A stretch of DNA of 64,000 nt from Mycolicibacterium brisbanense (GTDB lineage: Bacteria > Actinomycetota > Actinomycetes > Mycobacteriales > Mycobacteriaceae), in assembly GCF_001570425.1 (NCBI RefSeq), contig NZ_BCSX01000056.1, positions 223,104 through 287,103 on the forward strand, read 5' to 3'. The notes under the pieces are model-generated. The model searched no databases. It saw only the letters and a program-made list of their open reading frames with translations, and had not been told where the DNA came from. A program made the translations under genes and the position numbers. This document shows positions 23,501 through 32,432 of the stretch, piece by piece (the stretch's first letter is position 1; each line of letters starts with the position of its first letter).

Positions 23501-24845
23501 AGGTTACGACAACTACAAGCGCAATTTCGAGATCGGCCAGGATCAAAAGGTTTACGACTACGACGTCAAGACCTATGGCGCCGATTCTGCGGAAGCCATT
23601 GCGGCACAGAGGGAATTGACCAAGGCTCAGCAGGAGTATGCCGCCAACATGAAGGCGCAAGCCTATGATCCACGCGGTGCTGGCGGCGCATATCCGGGCG
23701 ATGCGGCGCTGCTGGCGAATATCCGACCGGGCACCTACTCGCAGGACGCGGGTAGGGACCTGCTGAAGGGACTGTCTGACTGCTCGAGTTCGGTCGGCGA
23801 CCTGGTCAACATCATGGATGGCCGGTCGACCGGTGGTGAGAAGCTGACCACGGCGAACGCTGCACAGTGGTTGCCAGAGCACGGATTCCTGCCGGGCCCT
23901 GGCGGCCCGGGCGATTTCCGCGTCGGCTATTGGAGCGGCGCCGGGAATGCCGGCCACATGCAGGCGACGCTGCCCGACGGCACGCCGTGGAACTGGGGCG
24001 ACACTGCCTCAGCGGCCCGTGGCGGCGTCGGCGGAACCGGCGCAGATGATCCCTCGTTCACGACCCACTACTACCGGCCGGTGAGGGCTGGCGGCGGTGC
24101 GCCTGGGCCTGTCGGCGGTCTCTATGGGGCGGCCAACACCAACCCGGCGCTGAACAACCCGATGGCGCCGCAGGGTGGCGACGGCGCGGCGCTTCCGGGC
24201 CTGTCCGACGTGCCGCGCTACTTCGGGAACGGCGCGCCCATCAAGCCGGGCGCCACCACCGGCTATCAAGGGACTCGTACCCCGCTCGGCGTCATGGGCA
24301 CCCCGAAGCAGAACACCGGCACGGGCCAGGGCCTGGGCATCGGCGGCGGTCTGCTCGGCCTGCTGATGAACGCGGGCAGCGAAGCGGGCGCGGCTGCGGG
24401 CGCGATGCCCGGGCTTGGTGCTGGCGGTGCGGCGGCCGGACAGGTGGCTCAGATCGCGCTGCAGGAGGCCAACCGGTTCGCCGGATACCTCGGTCAGCTC
24501 GGCGGCATCGCGGTCAGCGGTCTGCAAGAGACGTTCCTGCCGGACCTGCCGCAGACCGGCACGCTCTCCAAGATTCTCGGCGGTCTCGCGGGCGCGCACC
24601 CGGTCACCACCGACACTGCGGACCAGGCGCAGCAGGGGCAGACGCCGTACGACCCGAACACCAACGGACAGCAGTCGGCGCCACAGCTCGGCGCCGACCC
24701 GGATAAGCAGAAGGGTCAGGACAAGGACCAGCAGGGCGGTGACCAGCAGCCCACTATCGGCCTGAACATCGAGAACTTCCACAACTCGCCAGGCTCGCCG
24801 GACTACCTCAATCTGTCCAAGTACGGGGCAGGGATGACGCCGTGA
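20517..24845 (+). CDS. Tape measure protein with embedded peptidoglycan-hydrolase-like domain
   Basis: This 1442-aa protein starts with GTG after AAAGGAGG (20504-20511). Long helical regions, many Ala and Lys, a hydrophobic stretch around residues 600-640 and Gly/Pro-rich tail segments fit a tape measure, which sets tail length (about 1.5 Angstrom per residue, roughly 215 nm). Around residues 1085-1160 it carries GLSDCSSSVGDLV and AGHMQATLPDGT with probable catalytic Cys1089 and His1147, like NlpC/P60 or CHAP hydrolases. Such domains help local cell-wall opening during infection of mycobacteria. Confidence 0.92.
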   Translation: MGVAFDLHPTINESEAQQASGKVKDIFLRGADEISKGWGQRAGKIFDAMDGTKARAELDSLRRAYNDAALDEERAAQRMVRANGAVEASIARLAEVTEKYGAGHSKAIAAENALANARANSALQTKGHVDAMLTTEGAATALTAASAKAASTTSDLGRAANVAGAVGVAGLGIAMTATVKSAGDFEAAGQKIISAADMSADQVKILQDGILKLAGTNTYSAQQMLEASFGLAKMGDQFRTGAGALSTLKAAAQLASIEGIPDLNEVIKGLTISMNDYHIPTEKAADVATKLKVAVGDSGATLQEFSGSLHSVEPIASGFHIQLEDVYAALARYTKTGTSADQATENIRNSMNALKDVTSPAAQEMRKFGIDADDVSLKLKSVDEGGRGYIGTIQYLTDTVLKKFGDQTQINTGDIIHNATALENAKNAIASLPTSLQGTAQAILDGKAPVGELRKEIKGLNVEQANLVTGFITDVQHIDEFSKQFKNGRQTIEDVSEALKRITGTVAGQSVAEALFGDPERAKATLDEMAKLQQSQATPGGDIPGWADKMKTFNAEWANTKDAVKAVEVELGTAMLPTVKSVVSEFGNVARVISEHEALAKGLIYSLTALAGAWGLVKTAMVLGRTLDGLTKFRSLVADVADTAATKAKTVGSAWKSIGDDAEDGAAGVSKAADKEVKSADKATTAARETQAAMRGIGPAAEEGAAKADGALNGFFARNGGRLKGLASILGMVGTQFLPDGTADRSAVNDAAGLSWLLGPEVGIPATGLAGLYDTGRSVYDVSKAQHDLNQHEIDQANQNAAKAPDQPMAPFIVGQPTMGNTPVPAPGGKPPAAGNPLDDFKNQLAPGWKPPPAPAGPPAPAPTDAAPVATDGSPALGATPDAIPGSGGGSKKKSPEGTKEDPIYMAPIPSSGSGLGYGSKGTDPWSTYNPLEEHGKGGLLQQLTQMGTTFLAELALGNPLGQLMKSEQARRSRGESRSNPMYVVDANGNVMTKEGYDNYKRNFEIGQDQKVYDYDVKTYGADSAEAIAAQRELTKAQQEYAANMKAQAYDPRGAGGAYPGDAALLANIRPGTYSQDAGRDLLKGLSDCSSSVGDLVNIMDGRSTGGEKLTTANAAQWLPEHGFLPGPGGPGDFRVGYWSGAGNAGHMQATLPDGTPWNWGDTASAARGGVGGTGADDPSFTTHYYRPVRAGGGAPGPVGGLYGAANTNPALNNPMAPQGGDGAALPGLSDVPRYFGNGAPIKPGATTGYQGTRTPLGVMGTPKQNTGTGQGLGIGGGLLGLLMNAGSEAGAAAGAMPGLGAGGAAAGQVAQIALQEANRFAGYLGQLGGIAVSGLQETFLPDLPQTGTLSKILGGLAGAHPVTTDTADQAQQGQTPYDPNTNGQQSAPQLGADPDKQKGQDKDQQGGDQQPTIGLNIENFHNSPGSPDYLNLSKYGAGMTP

Positions 24846-25927
24846 CGCAGACTGTTTGGCCGCCTACGGTAACCCCCGGCGGCATGGGGCGCCTGGCCAA
24901 GGGGATTCACCCGTCGGCGAGCTACACGAGCCCGGACGGCTCACAGAAGTTCCACCTGCTGGGCGGCCGCGCGCCGGTCGTCGGTGTGCAGCGCGGCGTG
25001 CACGCGAAGTCCATCGAGGGCATTTTGCCGTCGTGGCGCATGCTCGATCAGCAGGGCGCTCGCCAGGACGGCGTGACCAACATGGGCTCTGTCGGCGACC
25101 CCATCAAGATCAAGATGGAGTGCGTGCTGTCGGGCCGTGAGCCCGGCATGACCGTCGTCGAGCAGGTCGCGTTGCGGCGCAGGCTCACCCGGGCGTGGCT
25201 GGACTCGTGGAGCCCGAACGCCATGGGTAAGTACTCGTGGTTCACACCGACCATGGGGCACTGGTGGGGGATGGCGCGGTGGGCCGAGACCGACCCCGGC
25301 AAGGTGGTCAACGCGGTCAACGCGTCGTTGCCCTTCACCCTGAACGCGCGCATTGACTCTGGCCTGTGGCAGTCCTACCCGTCGACGTGCAAATTCCCCG
25401 CGACGGGCACGCTTTCAGGATCGGCGTCGGGCTGGCTCACGCTGACCAACCGCGGTGATCAGATCGGCTGGCCGAGCTTCCTGGCGTACGGGCCGTTCAC
25501 ACAACTGTCGATCGCCAACGGCCCGGGCTCGCCGACCATGATCACGTTCGGGCCCGCGCTCGCCGGCCAGGTGTTCCTGCTGAACACGCTGCCGAGGCTC
25601 CCGATCGTGGTGGACCTGTCGCAGGTGCCGGGGCAGGCAACTCCGCAGACCTTGAACCAATTTCAGCAGATCCTGGCTGACCTGATCTCGTTCGCCACGA
25701 ACAATAACGTGCCACCGCTGCTGCAGGAATTCGAATCGATGTTCGGGATCCTGCCTGCACAAACGAATGTCGACGCGCTGCTCGGCGGCCGGTTCACGAA
25801 CCCGATTCCGGCCAAGCCGATCGGCGCCGCGCCGGTCACGTCGTCGATCGCGATCTCGATCACGGGCGCAACGTCGCAGACCAAGGTCATCGGCGCACTG
25901 ACGCCGTTTCGGAGATACCCGGAGTGA
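24842..25927 (+). CDS. Minor tail protein, distal-tail (Dit)-like
   Basis: This 361-aa protein overlaps the tape measure stop (GTGA). It includes FHLLGGRAPVVGVQRGVHAK, then WFTPTMGHWWGMARWAETDP, TLNARIDSGLWQSYPST and ASGWLTLTNRGDQIGWPSFL, matching actinophage distal tail proteins that form the ring at the tail tip. The last 80 residues are Pro/Ala-rich and linker-like. Confidence 0.8.
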   Translation: MTQTVWPPTVTPGGMGRLAKGIHPSASYTSPDGSQKFHLLGGRAPVVGVQRGVHAKSIEGILPSWRMLDQQGARQDGVTNMGSVGDPIKIKMECVLSGREPGMTVVEQVALRRRLTRAWLDSWSPNAMGKYSWFTPTMGHWWGMARWAETDPGKVVNAVNASLPFTLNARIDSGLWQSYPSTCKFPATGTLSGSASGWLTLTNRGDQIGWPSFLAYGPFTQLSIANGPGSPTMITFGPALAGQVFLLNTLPRLPIVVDLSQVPGQATPQTLNQFQQILADLISFATNNNVPPLLQEFESMFGILPAQTNVDALLGGRFTNPIPAKPIGAAPVTSSIAISITGATSQTKVIGALTPFRRYPE

Positions 25928-27624
25928 CTCAGGTCGACCTGCCCGCGCTTGCCGCCGGGCTTGCTTCGCCGTCCCCAAAAGTCAACGCGACAGCAGCGCT
26001 GAATGCGTTGGCGCAGATGGAGATCCCCGACACCGACATCGAGGTGTGGGTTGGCGACAAGATGTATGGCCTGCAGGGGTACTGCCAGGACTACATCAGC
26101 CTCCAGGTGCAGTGGCCACGCAACGACGTCGAGACGGGCCGAATTCTGCTCAAGGGCAGCGATCCGATGGTCCGGCCGATGCGTCAGTGCTCGAAAACGG
26201 TCGTGCCCGTGGTCATCGAGTGCGACGAGCTGATGTTCAACGGGCGCGTTGCGGACACCGACTATGCGCTCGACGAGCGCGGCAACTGGACGCTGACGGC
26301 GTCGCTCATCGGTGACACGAACTACCTGAATCACGTTCTCTGCTGGGTTAATTTCCTGACTCCGATCGAATATCAGGGGCCGCTCAGGGAAGCGATCTAC
26401 ATGGGTCCGGCCTGTACTGTGATCGAAACCCTAATAGCCGAGCAGACTTTCAGGCTGCAGTCCGGCCTTAACTCGATGCTCAATGCGTTGTCGTCGCTCG
26501 ATTTGGACTGGCGCGCATGGTTTGCCCGGTTCCTGGAGACCAACGGCGACCTGACCGACATGCTGTTCTCGCCGGTCTACGTCATCCATCACGACTTTTT
26601 CACCGACACGTCGCCGTGGGTGTCGATTGAGGGCCGGTTCGATGTCGTCCTGGATCTGATCAAACAGACCATCAAGGACAACGGACTTGACTTGGAGATC
26701 AAGCTGTTTCGCCCGGGTATCGACCCGCAGCCAGACCCGGACAACATCACGCTGAAGGTCCATACGTACGTCGTTCGCGTATTCGACCGCAGTGGGATCA
26801 CTGGACCCACGAAGAGTTTCATCGATGGCGGGTTCAAGGACATCGCCGAGCTGCAAGATGGCCTGTTCGGTCAGAACACCAACATTGTCACGTCGGCGCA
26901 GACGCAGCAGCTCGCCTCCGAGGGGATCTACATCGCGCCAGAGATCGGCGTGAACTGGACGGCGCCTACGGCGATGGTGATTGCTGACCACCCCAAGGCG
27001 CCGCTGCTCTCGGCCAATATCTACGACCACCACGCCATGGCTTACCAGCTGATCGTGGGCGGGAAATCACCCCAGTGGCTTGACGACATGATCTCGGCGA
27101 CCCTGGAGTGGGCGGTGGACGCGATCACCATGCTCATTGGCGTAACGGGTATCCCCAGCAATTTGCTCGATGGCCTGTTCTCAGACACCATCCTGGCTTT
27201 CGAACTGGCGATCGACGAGGACCGCTACATCGAAAACGGGCCGTACGCGTACCCCGAGCAGATGTTCCCGACGGCATCGCAGCCGTACAACGTCGACGCG
27301 ATTTTCGCTCTGATGTCCGGCGCGTGGGACACGAGGGGCTGGACGGCGGCCAAGGTGTCGTTCCTCAACGGTGCTGGCGGTCTCCGCGTGGGCCGCAACA
27401 TCTTCCGGGGCGCGCCGATGGTTGTCGCGCTGCAGGAGACCGGCGAGGCGCTCGTCGATTACGTCGAGAACATCGAACTACTCGACGACCGAAACACGAA
27501 CCGTGCACGGATCACCGTGACTGTCGGCGACGGGAAGCTCGCCGAAAACCCGATGACCATCATCCAGCGCAAGCAAAAAGATTTCTGGAAAGCGCTGTCG
27601 GCAATGACTTTGCAGGATCAGTGA
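25924..27624 (+). CDS. Minor tail protein, Gp37-like (tail-associated)
   Basis: This 566-aa protein begins MTQVDLPALAAGLASPSPKV in a GTGA overlap. It contains DDIEVWVGDKMYGLQGYCQD-like start, ISLQVQWPRNDVETGRILLK, then a long aromatic-rich body and FWKALSAMTLQDQ at the end. This is the large ReqiPepy6 Gp37-like family found after Dit in actinophages, expected to build the tail tip hub. Family memory only. Confidence 0.8.
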   Translation: MTQVDLPALAAGLASPSPKVNATAALNALAQMEIPDTDIEVWVGDKMYGLQGYCQDYISLQVQWPRNDVETGRILLKGSDPMVRPMRQCSKTVVPVVIECDELMFNGRVADTDYALDERGNWTLTASLIGDTNYLNHVLCWVNFLTPIEYQGPLREAIYMGPACTVIETLIAEQTFRLQSGLNSMLNALSSLDLDWRAWFARFLETNGDLTDMLFSPVYVIHHDFFTDTSPWVSIEGRFDVVLDLIKQTIKDNGLDLEIKLFRPGIDPQPDPDNITLKVHTYVVRVFDRSGITGPTKSFIDGGFKDIAELQDGLFGQNTNIVTSAQTQQLASEGIYIAPEIGVNWTAPTAMVIADHPKAPLLSANIYDHHAMAYQLIVGGKSPQWLDDMISATLEWAVDAITMLIGVTGIPSNLLDGLFSDTILAFELAIDEDRYIENGPYAYPEQMFPTASQPYNVDAIFALMSGAWDTRGWTAAKVSFLNGAGGLRVGRNIFRGAPMVVALQETGEALVDYVENIELLDDRNTNRARITVTVGDGKLAENPMTIIQRKQKDFWKALSAMTLQDQ

Positions 27625-27677
27625 AAAACCTTATCTGCCATTGGCCACAACTTTGCTGTGACGGGAGCTTGACATGA
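27621..27677 (+). CDS. Bridging mini-ORF (18 aa)
   Basis: GTG overlaps the previous stop (GTGA) and the TGA overlaps the next ATG (ATGA), so it exactly fills the gap between two tail genes. The peptide is MKNLICHWPQLCCDGSLT, with three cysteines. It most likely serves translational coupling; a functional peptide is possible. Confidence 0.3.
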   Translation: MKNLICHWPQLCCDGSLT

Positions 27678-28552
27678 CATCGCCAGTGAATCTGACGACG
27701 AACCCGGACGGTTCGCAGACGCTCAAAGTGACGGGCGTCGATCTCACCATCGACGATATCGACCCCGACACCGGTACCGGATCCATCACGATCACAGCGG
27801 CCGGCGGTTTCGCGCACCTGCCGAACGTGCTGCAGGGTCTCCCGGGACTGCCGCCAGTGTTCCCGGCGGGGCAGATCACGACGACGCCGGTGGCGCACGG
27901 TACGGCGCTCCCCGCGACGAACCCGGCCGTGACGCTGATCGATCCGGGTGGCCCGGGCGTGGCGTCGCAGTACGGCCTGGAGTTCTTCATCAACTCGGGC
28001 GCCGACGGCAACCCGGGATCATTCGCGCTCGCCGCCGCGGCGGACGTGCTGGAGGCGACGGCGACGATTCTGGGTCAGTCGCTCGTGGTCACGCAGGTGA
28101 CCCCGTCGCTGCAGTTCGGGTTCGCCTCACAGATGGGCCAGGTGTACTACCCGTCGGTCATCAACTCGACGGGCACCTCGGGCGGCTCTAACCGCACCAT
28201 CGCCACGGTGCCGATCCCGTCGCTGGTCTACGCGTGCAAGCCGATTGTGTCGTGCCAAACCCTCATCACGCCGACCGACGGCACGGCTCAGGTAAACCTG
28301 GTGGCGCGGCTTGGTAATGCGACCACGGGGCCGATCATCGGCCAGGGTTTCGGGCTTCCGGGTCAGACGTGCATCGTCAACATCGCCTTCGGTGTGGCGG
28401 CAGGCTCGGGGGCGACCGTCGGTGTGGTGAACGCTGCGACCCCGACCAACGTGTATTTCAACGTCGAGCAGGTCGGCGGGACGACGGGCGCATTCACGAC
28501 CGCTGCGGCCACCACGTGGGGCTGCGGCGTGGCGGTCTTCCCGATCCGATGA
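27674..28552 (+). CDS. Minor tail protein
   Basis: This 292-aa protein begins MTSPVNLTTNPDGSQTLKVT. Beta-strand-rich with Gly, Thr and Val, it contains ITVAGGFAHLP-like turns and an end typical of tail spikes or baseplate wedges (NVYFNVEQVGGTTGAFTTAA). Position after Gp37-like protein supports a tail-tip role. No enzymatic motif visible. Confidence 0.7.
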   Translation: MTSPVNLTTNPDGSQTLKVTGVDLTIDDIDPDTGTGSITITAAGGFAHLPNVLQGLPGLPPVFPAGQITTTPVAHGTALPATNPAVTLIDPGGPGVASQYGLEFFINSGADGNPGSFALAAAADVLEATATILGQSLVVTQVTPSLQFGFASQMGQVYYPSVINSTGTSGGSNRTIATVPIPSLVYACKPIVSCQTLITPTDGTAQVNLVARLGNATTGPIIGQGFGLPGQTCIVNIAFGVAAGSGATVGVVNAATPTNVYFNVEQVGGTTGAFTTAAATTWGCGVAVFPIR

Positions 28553-31281
28553 GCAGCCCGTCTGGGCCTCCGCAGGTCACGCCGGCTCAGCAGGTCCACA
28601 CTCCGCCATCGGGGGAGTCGCGCCAGCAGATCAACCCGCTCACGCAGCAGCAGCTCCAGTCGATCGCGAAGTCGATCGTCCAGCAGGTGCTGTCGTGGGT
28701 GGTGCAGTCGCTGACGGGCATGTTCAACCCGGGGGCCTCGTCGACGTCGCAGCTCACCGCGTGGGCCGACACGATCTGGACCGCGGCCAACCAACTCCAG
28801 ACGGTCATCAACGACGTGCTGGGCGGATCATCGCACACGGCAGCGGATTTCACGGCGTTTCTCAACACGCTGCTGGGGCCGAATTCGCCGCTGCCCGCTG
28901 GCAATCTGTTCGGGACCATACTGCCGAACCTGATCCCGCATATCCCGGCCGCGCACATCGGCAACTCGAACCCGAACCTGCTGACCAACCCGAGTTTCGA
29001 CAACGTCAGCTCGCTCGATGGTCTCGGGCAGTGGACCTACGACGCGGTCACCGGTCACACCGCGGCCGGATCTGCGACGACGACGGGCGCCGGTGTCAAC
29101 CGCCAACTCGTCGCGAACCGGATCCCGGTGGCGCAGGGCGACACGATGGCACTGTCGGTGTGGACGATGTGGTCGAGCCTGGTGGCCACGGGCACCCCGA
29201 TCCAGCTGAACCTGATTCAGTACCTGGGCAACTCGCAGGTAGCGGTGCAGACGATCGCGTCGGTGGCATCGCCGGGCGCGTCGAGCGCGTGGCGACAGCT
29301 CTCGGGCACGTTCACGATCCCGTCGGGCGTTGATTCGGTGGCACTGGCGCTCGTGGTGGGCCCGACCGCGACGGCTGGCAACGTGTGGTTCGACGATGGC
29401 TCGGTTACCAAGACGGGCCTGGTGAAGTTGCCCCTGATCAGCGGGTTGACGTCGGGCCAGACACTGGCGCAGGACTTCCAGGCGGCCGTGGATCAGTTGG
29501 TGAACTGGACAGGCGGCACCTCGACGGGCAACCCCGTGTCGGCCATTGCGGGCGCGTTCTCGCATTTCTTCAGCGGCGCTGGCCAGTTCGGAACGCTGCT
29601 GACGAATCTGTTCGGCTCCAACGCGATTGGGTCGACACTGCAGAAGCCTGCACTGCCGACGCTCAACAAGAGCGATATTCCAGATCTCCAGTCGATCGTG
29701 ACGAACCTGTTCGGAACGTCGTCGATCGGGACCGTCCTGCAGAAGCCAGCGTTGCCGACCTTGACGAAGGCCGACATACCCGATCTGCAGACCATGGTGG
29801 ACTACGCCTACCAGGTGGTCAACGGCGGCAGCTCGACGGGCAACATACTGTCGTCGTTCAAGGCGTCGCTGAATTCCATTCTAGGGACGGCGAACACGGC
29901 CAGTTCGAGCGTGACGACGCTGCAGAGCAACCTATCGTCTGCGCCGGCCACGGTCATCGGCAGTATCGGCAGCGTCATCCTGGACGGCTCTCACACTGTG
30001 CAGAACCTGCTTGACCAGTTCAATCAGGCAGTCGGTGGATCCGGCACCGGCAACGGCCTGGTCACAGTGTCCGGCAACGTCAACTCGCTGGCGAACACGG
30101 CCAACGCGGCAGCGGCTGCGGCGGCAGCCGCGCAGGCCACGCTGGCGGCGCAGGCGGGCACGTCCAACGCGGGATCGTCGGGCGCATTGTTCTCGACGAA
30201 CTTCGGCGGCGCGAACGGCTCCAATCTGGCCAGCGCCGACTGGAATCCCTACAGCACCAACCTGCTCATCGAGGGCAGTAACGGCTACATGGGCATCAAG
30301 AGCGGACTGGCCGACGGCACGTATTCGACTGTCTGCCAACATGTGTTCGCTACGCAGAACCAAAGCGTCCAGGTGGTGCTGGGCAGCTACGGCGGATCCG
30401 CCACGGCACCGCTGTATGTGGTGTGGCACTCGACGGCGACGCTCGGAGCTGGCGGCGCGTGCGCGATCATCACCGGCAACGGCGTGCAGATCGGATTCCT
30501 GTCCAGCGGTGGCGCTTTCACCCAGTTCACAGGCGGCTCATGGGTGGGGTCGCTGGCACAGGGTCAGCGCGTCGAGGTGCACAACGTGGGCACGACCTAC
30601 ACGCTGTCGGTCAACGGCACGGTGGAGATGTCGTGCACGGACACCTCGGGACTGGTGACGCTGGCCAACACGTCGGCGCAGGTGTACATGGTGCGGCACA
30701 CCACAACTGGATGGTTCGGGCAGACGACCACCTACGACTGCTTCCAGCTCGCGTCGTTCGTGCTGTCGGACTACGTGCAGCCCACCTATCCCGGATCGTT
30801 CGCACGCATCACCAAGACCACCGGCAGCACGACGTGGGCGTCAGGAATCTTGGCCGCCAACACATTCAATGTGACCGACAAGGCCACCAACGACATCACA
30901 GTGGACCGGGTCAACGGCAAATTCACCGTCACCTATGCGGGCGCATACTCGGTCAAGTTCCGGCTGGACAGCGGCGGTGCGGAGATTTCGCCCACCTCCA
31001 GCCCGCCCGTCGACGTCGTTCCGGTCATATATGTCAACGGAACAGCCAAGCAGTGGGGCCGGTCCATCTACCTGGCCTACGACACGTCGCTGAGCACCGG
31101 ATCGCAGCACGGCTGCAAGTCGATCTCCGGCGAGTTCGATATCGAGTTGGCCGCAGGCGATTACGTGCAGGTCGGCACGATCCTGACCAATGGCGGCCTG
31201 AGTTCCTGGAGTATCACCGGCGACGCCAACGGTCTCGGTAGCTGGCTCTCCATCTCGCTGCTGAACCGGAGTTACGCGTAA
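28549..31281 (+). CDS. Large minor tail protein with carbohydrate-binding and C1q-like domains
   Basis: The ATG at 28549 overlaps the previous stop (ATGA), giving 910 aa. Domains in order: Gln-rich N-terminus; a jelly-roll CBM-like module (NLLTNPSFDNVSSLDGLGQW ... NVWFDDGSVTK); two tandem copies of LQKPALPTL.K.DIPDLQ; helical coiled region; a lectin-like part; and a C-terminal C1q/TNF-like trimer domain (GKFTVTYAGAYSVKFRLDSG). It is the likely receptor-binding fibre or spike. Host glycan binding is inferred from the modules. Confidence 0.8.
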   Translation: MSSPSGPPQVTPAQQVHTPPSGESRQQINPLTQQQLQSIAKSIVQQVLSWVVQSLTGMFNPGASSTSQLTAWADTIWTAANQLQTVINDVLGGSSHTAADFTAFLNTLLGPNSPLPAGNLFGTILPNLIPHIPAAHIGNSNPNLLTNPSFDNVSSLDGLGQWTYDAVTGHTAAGSATTTGAGVNRQLVANRIPVAQGDTMALSVWTMWSSLVATGTPIQLNLIQYLGNSQVAVQTIASVASPGASSAWRQLSGTFTIPSGVDSVALALVVGPTATAGNVWFDDGSVTKTGLVKLPLISGLTSGQTLAQDFQAAVDQLVNWTGGTSTGNPVSAIAGAFSHFFSGAGQFGTLLTNLFGSNAIGSTLQKPALPTLNKSDIPDLQSIVTNLFGTSSIGTVLQKPALPTLTKADIPDLQTMVDYAYQVVNGGSSTGNILSSFKASLNSILGTANTASSSVTTLQSNLSSAPATVIGSIGSVILDGSHTVQNLLDQFNQAVGGSGTGNGLVTVSGNVNSLANTANAAAAAAAAAQATLAAQAGTSNAGSSGALFSTNFGGANGSNLASADWNPYSTNLLIEGSNGYMGIKSGLADGTYSTVCQHVFATQNQSVQVVLGSYGGSATAPLYVVWHSTATLGAGGACAIITGNGVQIGFLSSGGAFTQFTGGSWVGSLAQGQRVEVHNVGTTYTLSVNGTVEMSCTDTSGLVTLANTSAQVYMVRHTTTGWFGQTTTYDCFQLASFVLSDYVQPTYPGSFARITKTTGSTTWASGILAANTFNVTDKATNDITVDRVNGKFTVTYAGAYSVKFRLDSGGAEISPTSSPPVDVVPVIYVNGTAKQWGRSIYLAYDTSLSTGSQHGCKSISGEFDIELAAGDYVQVGTILTNGGLSSWSITGDANGLGSWLSISLLNRSYA

Positions 31282-31282
31282 C

Positions 31283-32422
31283 GTGTCGCGGCCCTGGACT
31301 CCGAACCCGGGTCCGGTCGTCCCGCCATCAGCGATCGGGTGGTGGGTCGCACCGCCGAGCGTCGCGCAGCCATCCGAACGTGGCTGGTGGGCAGCACTGT
31401 CCGACGGCGGCGTGATCTCTGCCGTGGCCACACTCAGTGGCGGCGGCCGCATCAGCGTCTTCGGCGGTGGGGACATGCCCGCTCTGGCGTCGATCGCAGG
31501 CGGCGGCATCGCGGCGCTACACGGCGGGGGCGACCTTGCTGCGTCCGCCGTGCTCGTAGGCGACGGGATCATCAGCCACTCCGGCGGCGGCCTCATTACG
31601 CCAGCGGCTGCGGCGCTCGCAGGCGACGGGCAGATCGGGCACTTCGGCACCGGATCGCTGGCGGGGCTCGCTGGCCTCACTGGCGATGGTCAGATCGCCC
31701 ACACCGGCAGCGGCCTACTGGTCGCGACCGCCAACCTCACCGGTAACGGCACCGCGGCGCACACCGGCGGGGGAGCACTCGCGGCGACAGCGGCGCTCGC
31801 AGGCGCCGGCTCGGCGGCGCACACCGGCGGCGGCGCATTGACGTCATTGGTCACCGTCAGCGGCGACGGTTCCCGCGCTGCGGCTTACCTCGCGGCTGGG
31901 ACTTACACGTTCTTGCTGCCATCGACCTACACCTACGTCGACCTCATCATCCTCGGCGGCGGTGGTGGTGGCGCCGGTGGTACGTCGTCCAGTGGCAGCA
32001 ACGGCGGCTTGGCGTCCACGTGGTTCGCGATCACGCTGCAGCGCGGCGTGGATATCCCGACCTCCACCACAGCCCTGACGGTCGTCGTCGGGGCCGCGGG
32101 CACAGCAGGTGCGGCCAACGGCAACGGTGGCCCGGGTGGCAACACCACAGTGTCGGGCACCGGGGTAACCACTCGGACATCGACTGGCGGCGCAGGCGGA
32201 TCCGGCACGAGCCTCACGGCCAGCAATGGCGGCAGCCCCGGCACCGAGACCTACAACGGCATCACATACCCCAGCGGCACCGGAGGCGCCGGAAGCACCA
32301 GCGCGGCCGGATCGCCGGGCACCGGCAACGGTGCTGGCGGCGGCGGCGGCGGCTCCCTGTTCTTCGCAGGCAAAGCAGGCGGCGCGGGCACACCCGGCGC
32401 GGCATACCTCATCACCAGATGA
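31283..32422 (+). CDS. Glycine-rich tail protein with degenerate repeats
   Basis: This 379-aa protein (GTG start) has about seven imperfect repeats of roughly 20-22 residues of the form GGG.L.A.A.L.GDG.I.H.G in its first half, then a glycine-rich domain (LIILGGGGGGAGGTSSSGSN ... GNGAGGGGGGSLFFAGKAGG). The end matches the phage glycine-rich domain found at fibre tips. The repeats probably form a beta-helix or polyglycine sandwich. Confidence 0.75.
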   Translation: MSRPWTPNPGPVVPPSAIGWWVAPPSVAQPSERGWWAALSDGGVISAVATLSGGGRISVFGGGDMPALASIAGGGIAALHGGGDLAASAVLVGDGIISHSGGGLITPAAAALAGDGQIGHFGTGSLAGLAGLTGDGQIAHTGSGLLVATANLTGNGTAAHTGGGALAATAALAGAGSAAHTGGGALTSLVTVSGDGSRAAAYLAAGTYTFLLPSTYTYVDLIILGGGGGGAGGTSSSGSNGGLASTWFAITLQRGVDIPTSTTALTVVVGAAGTAGAANGNGGPGGNTTVSGTGVTTRTSTGGAGGSGTSLTASNGGSPGTETYNGITYPSGTGGAGSTSAAGSPGTGNGAGGGGGGSLFFAGKAGGAGTPGAAYLITR

Positions 32423-32432
32423 AAGGCACACG

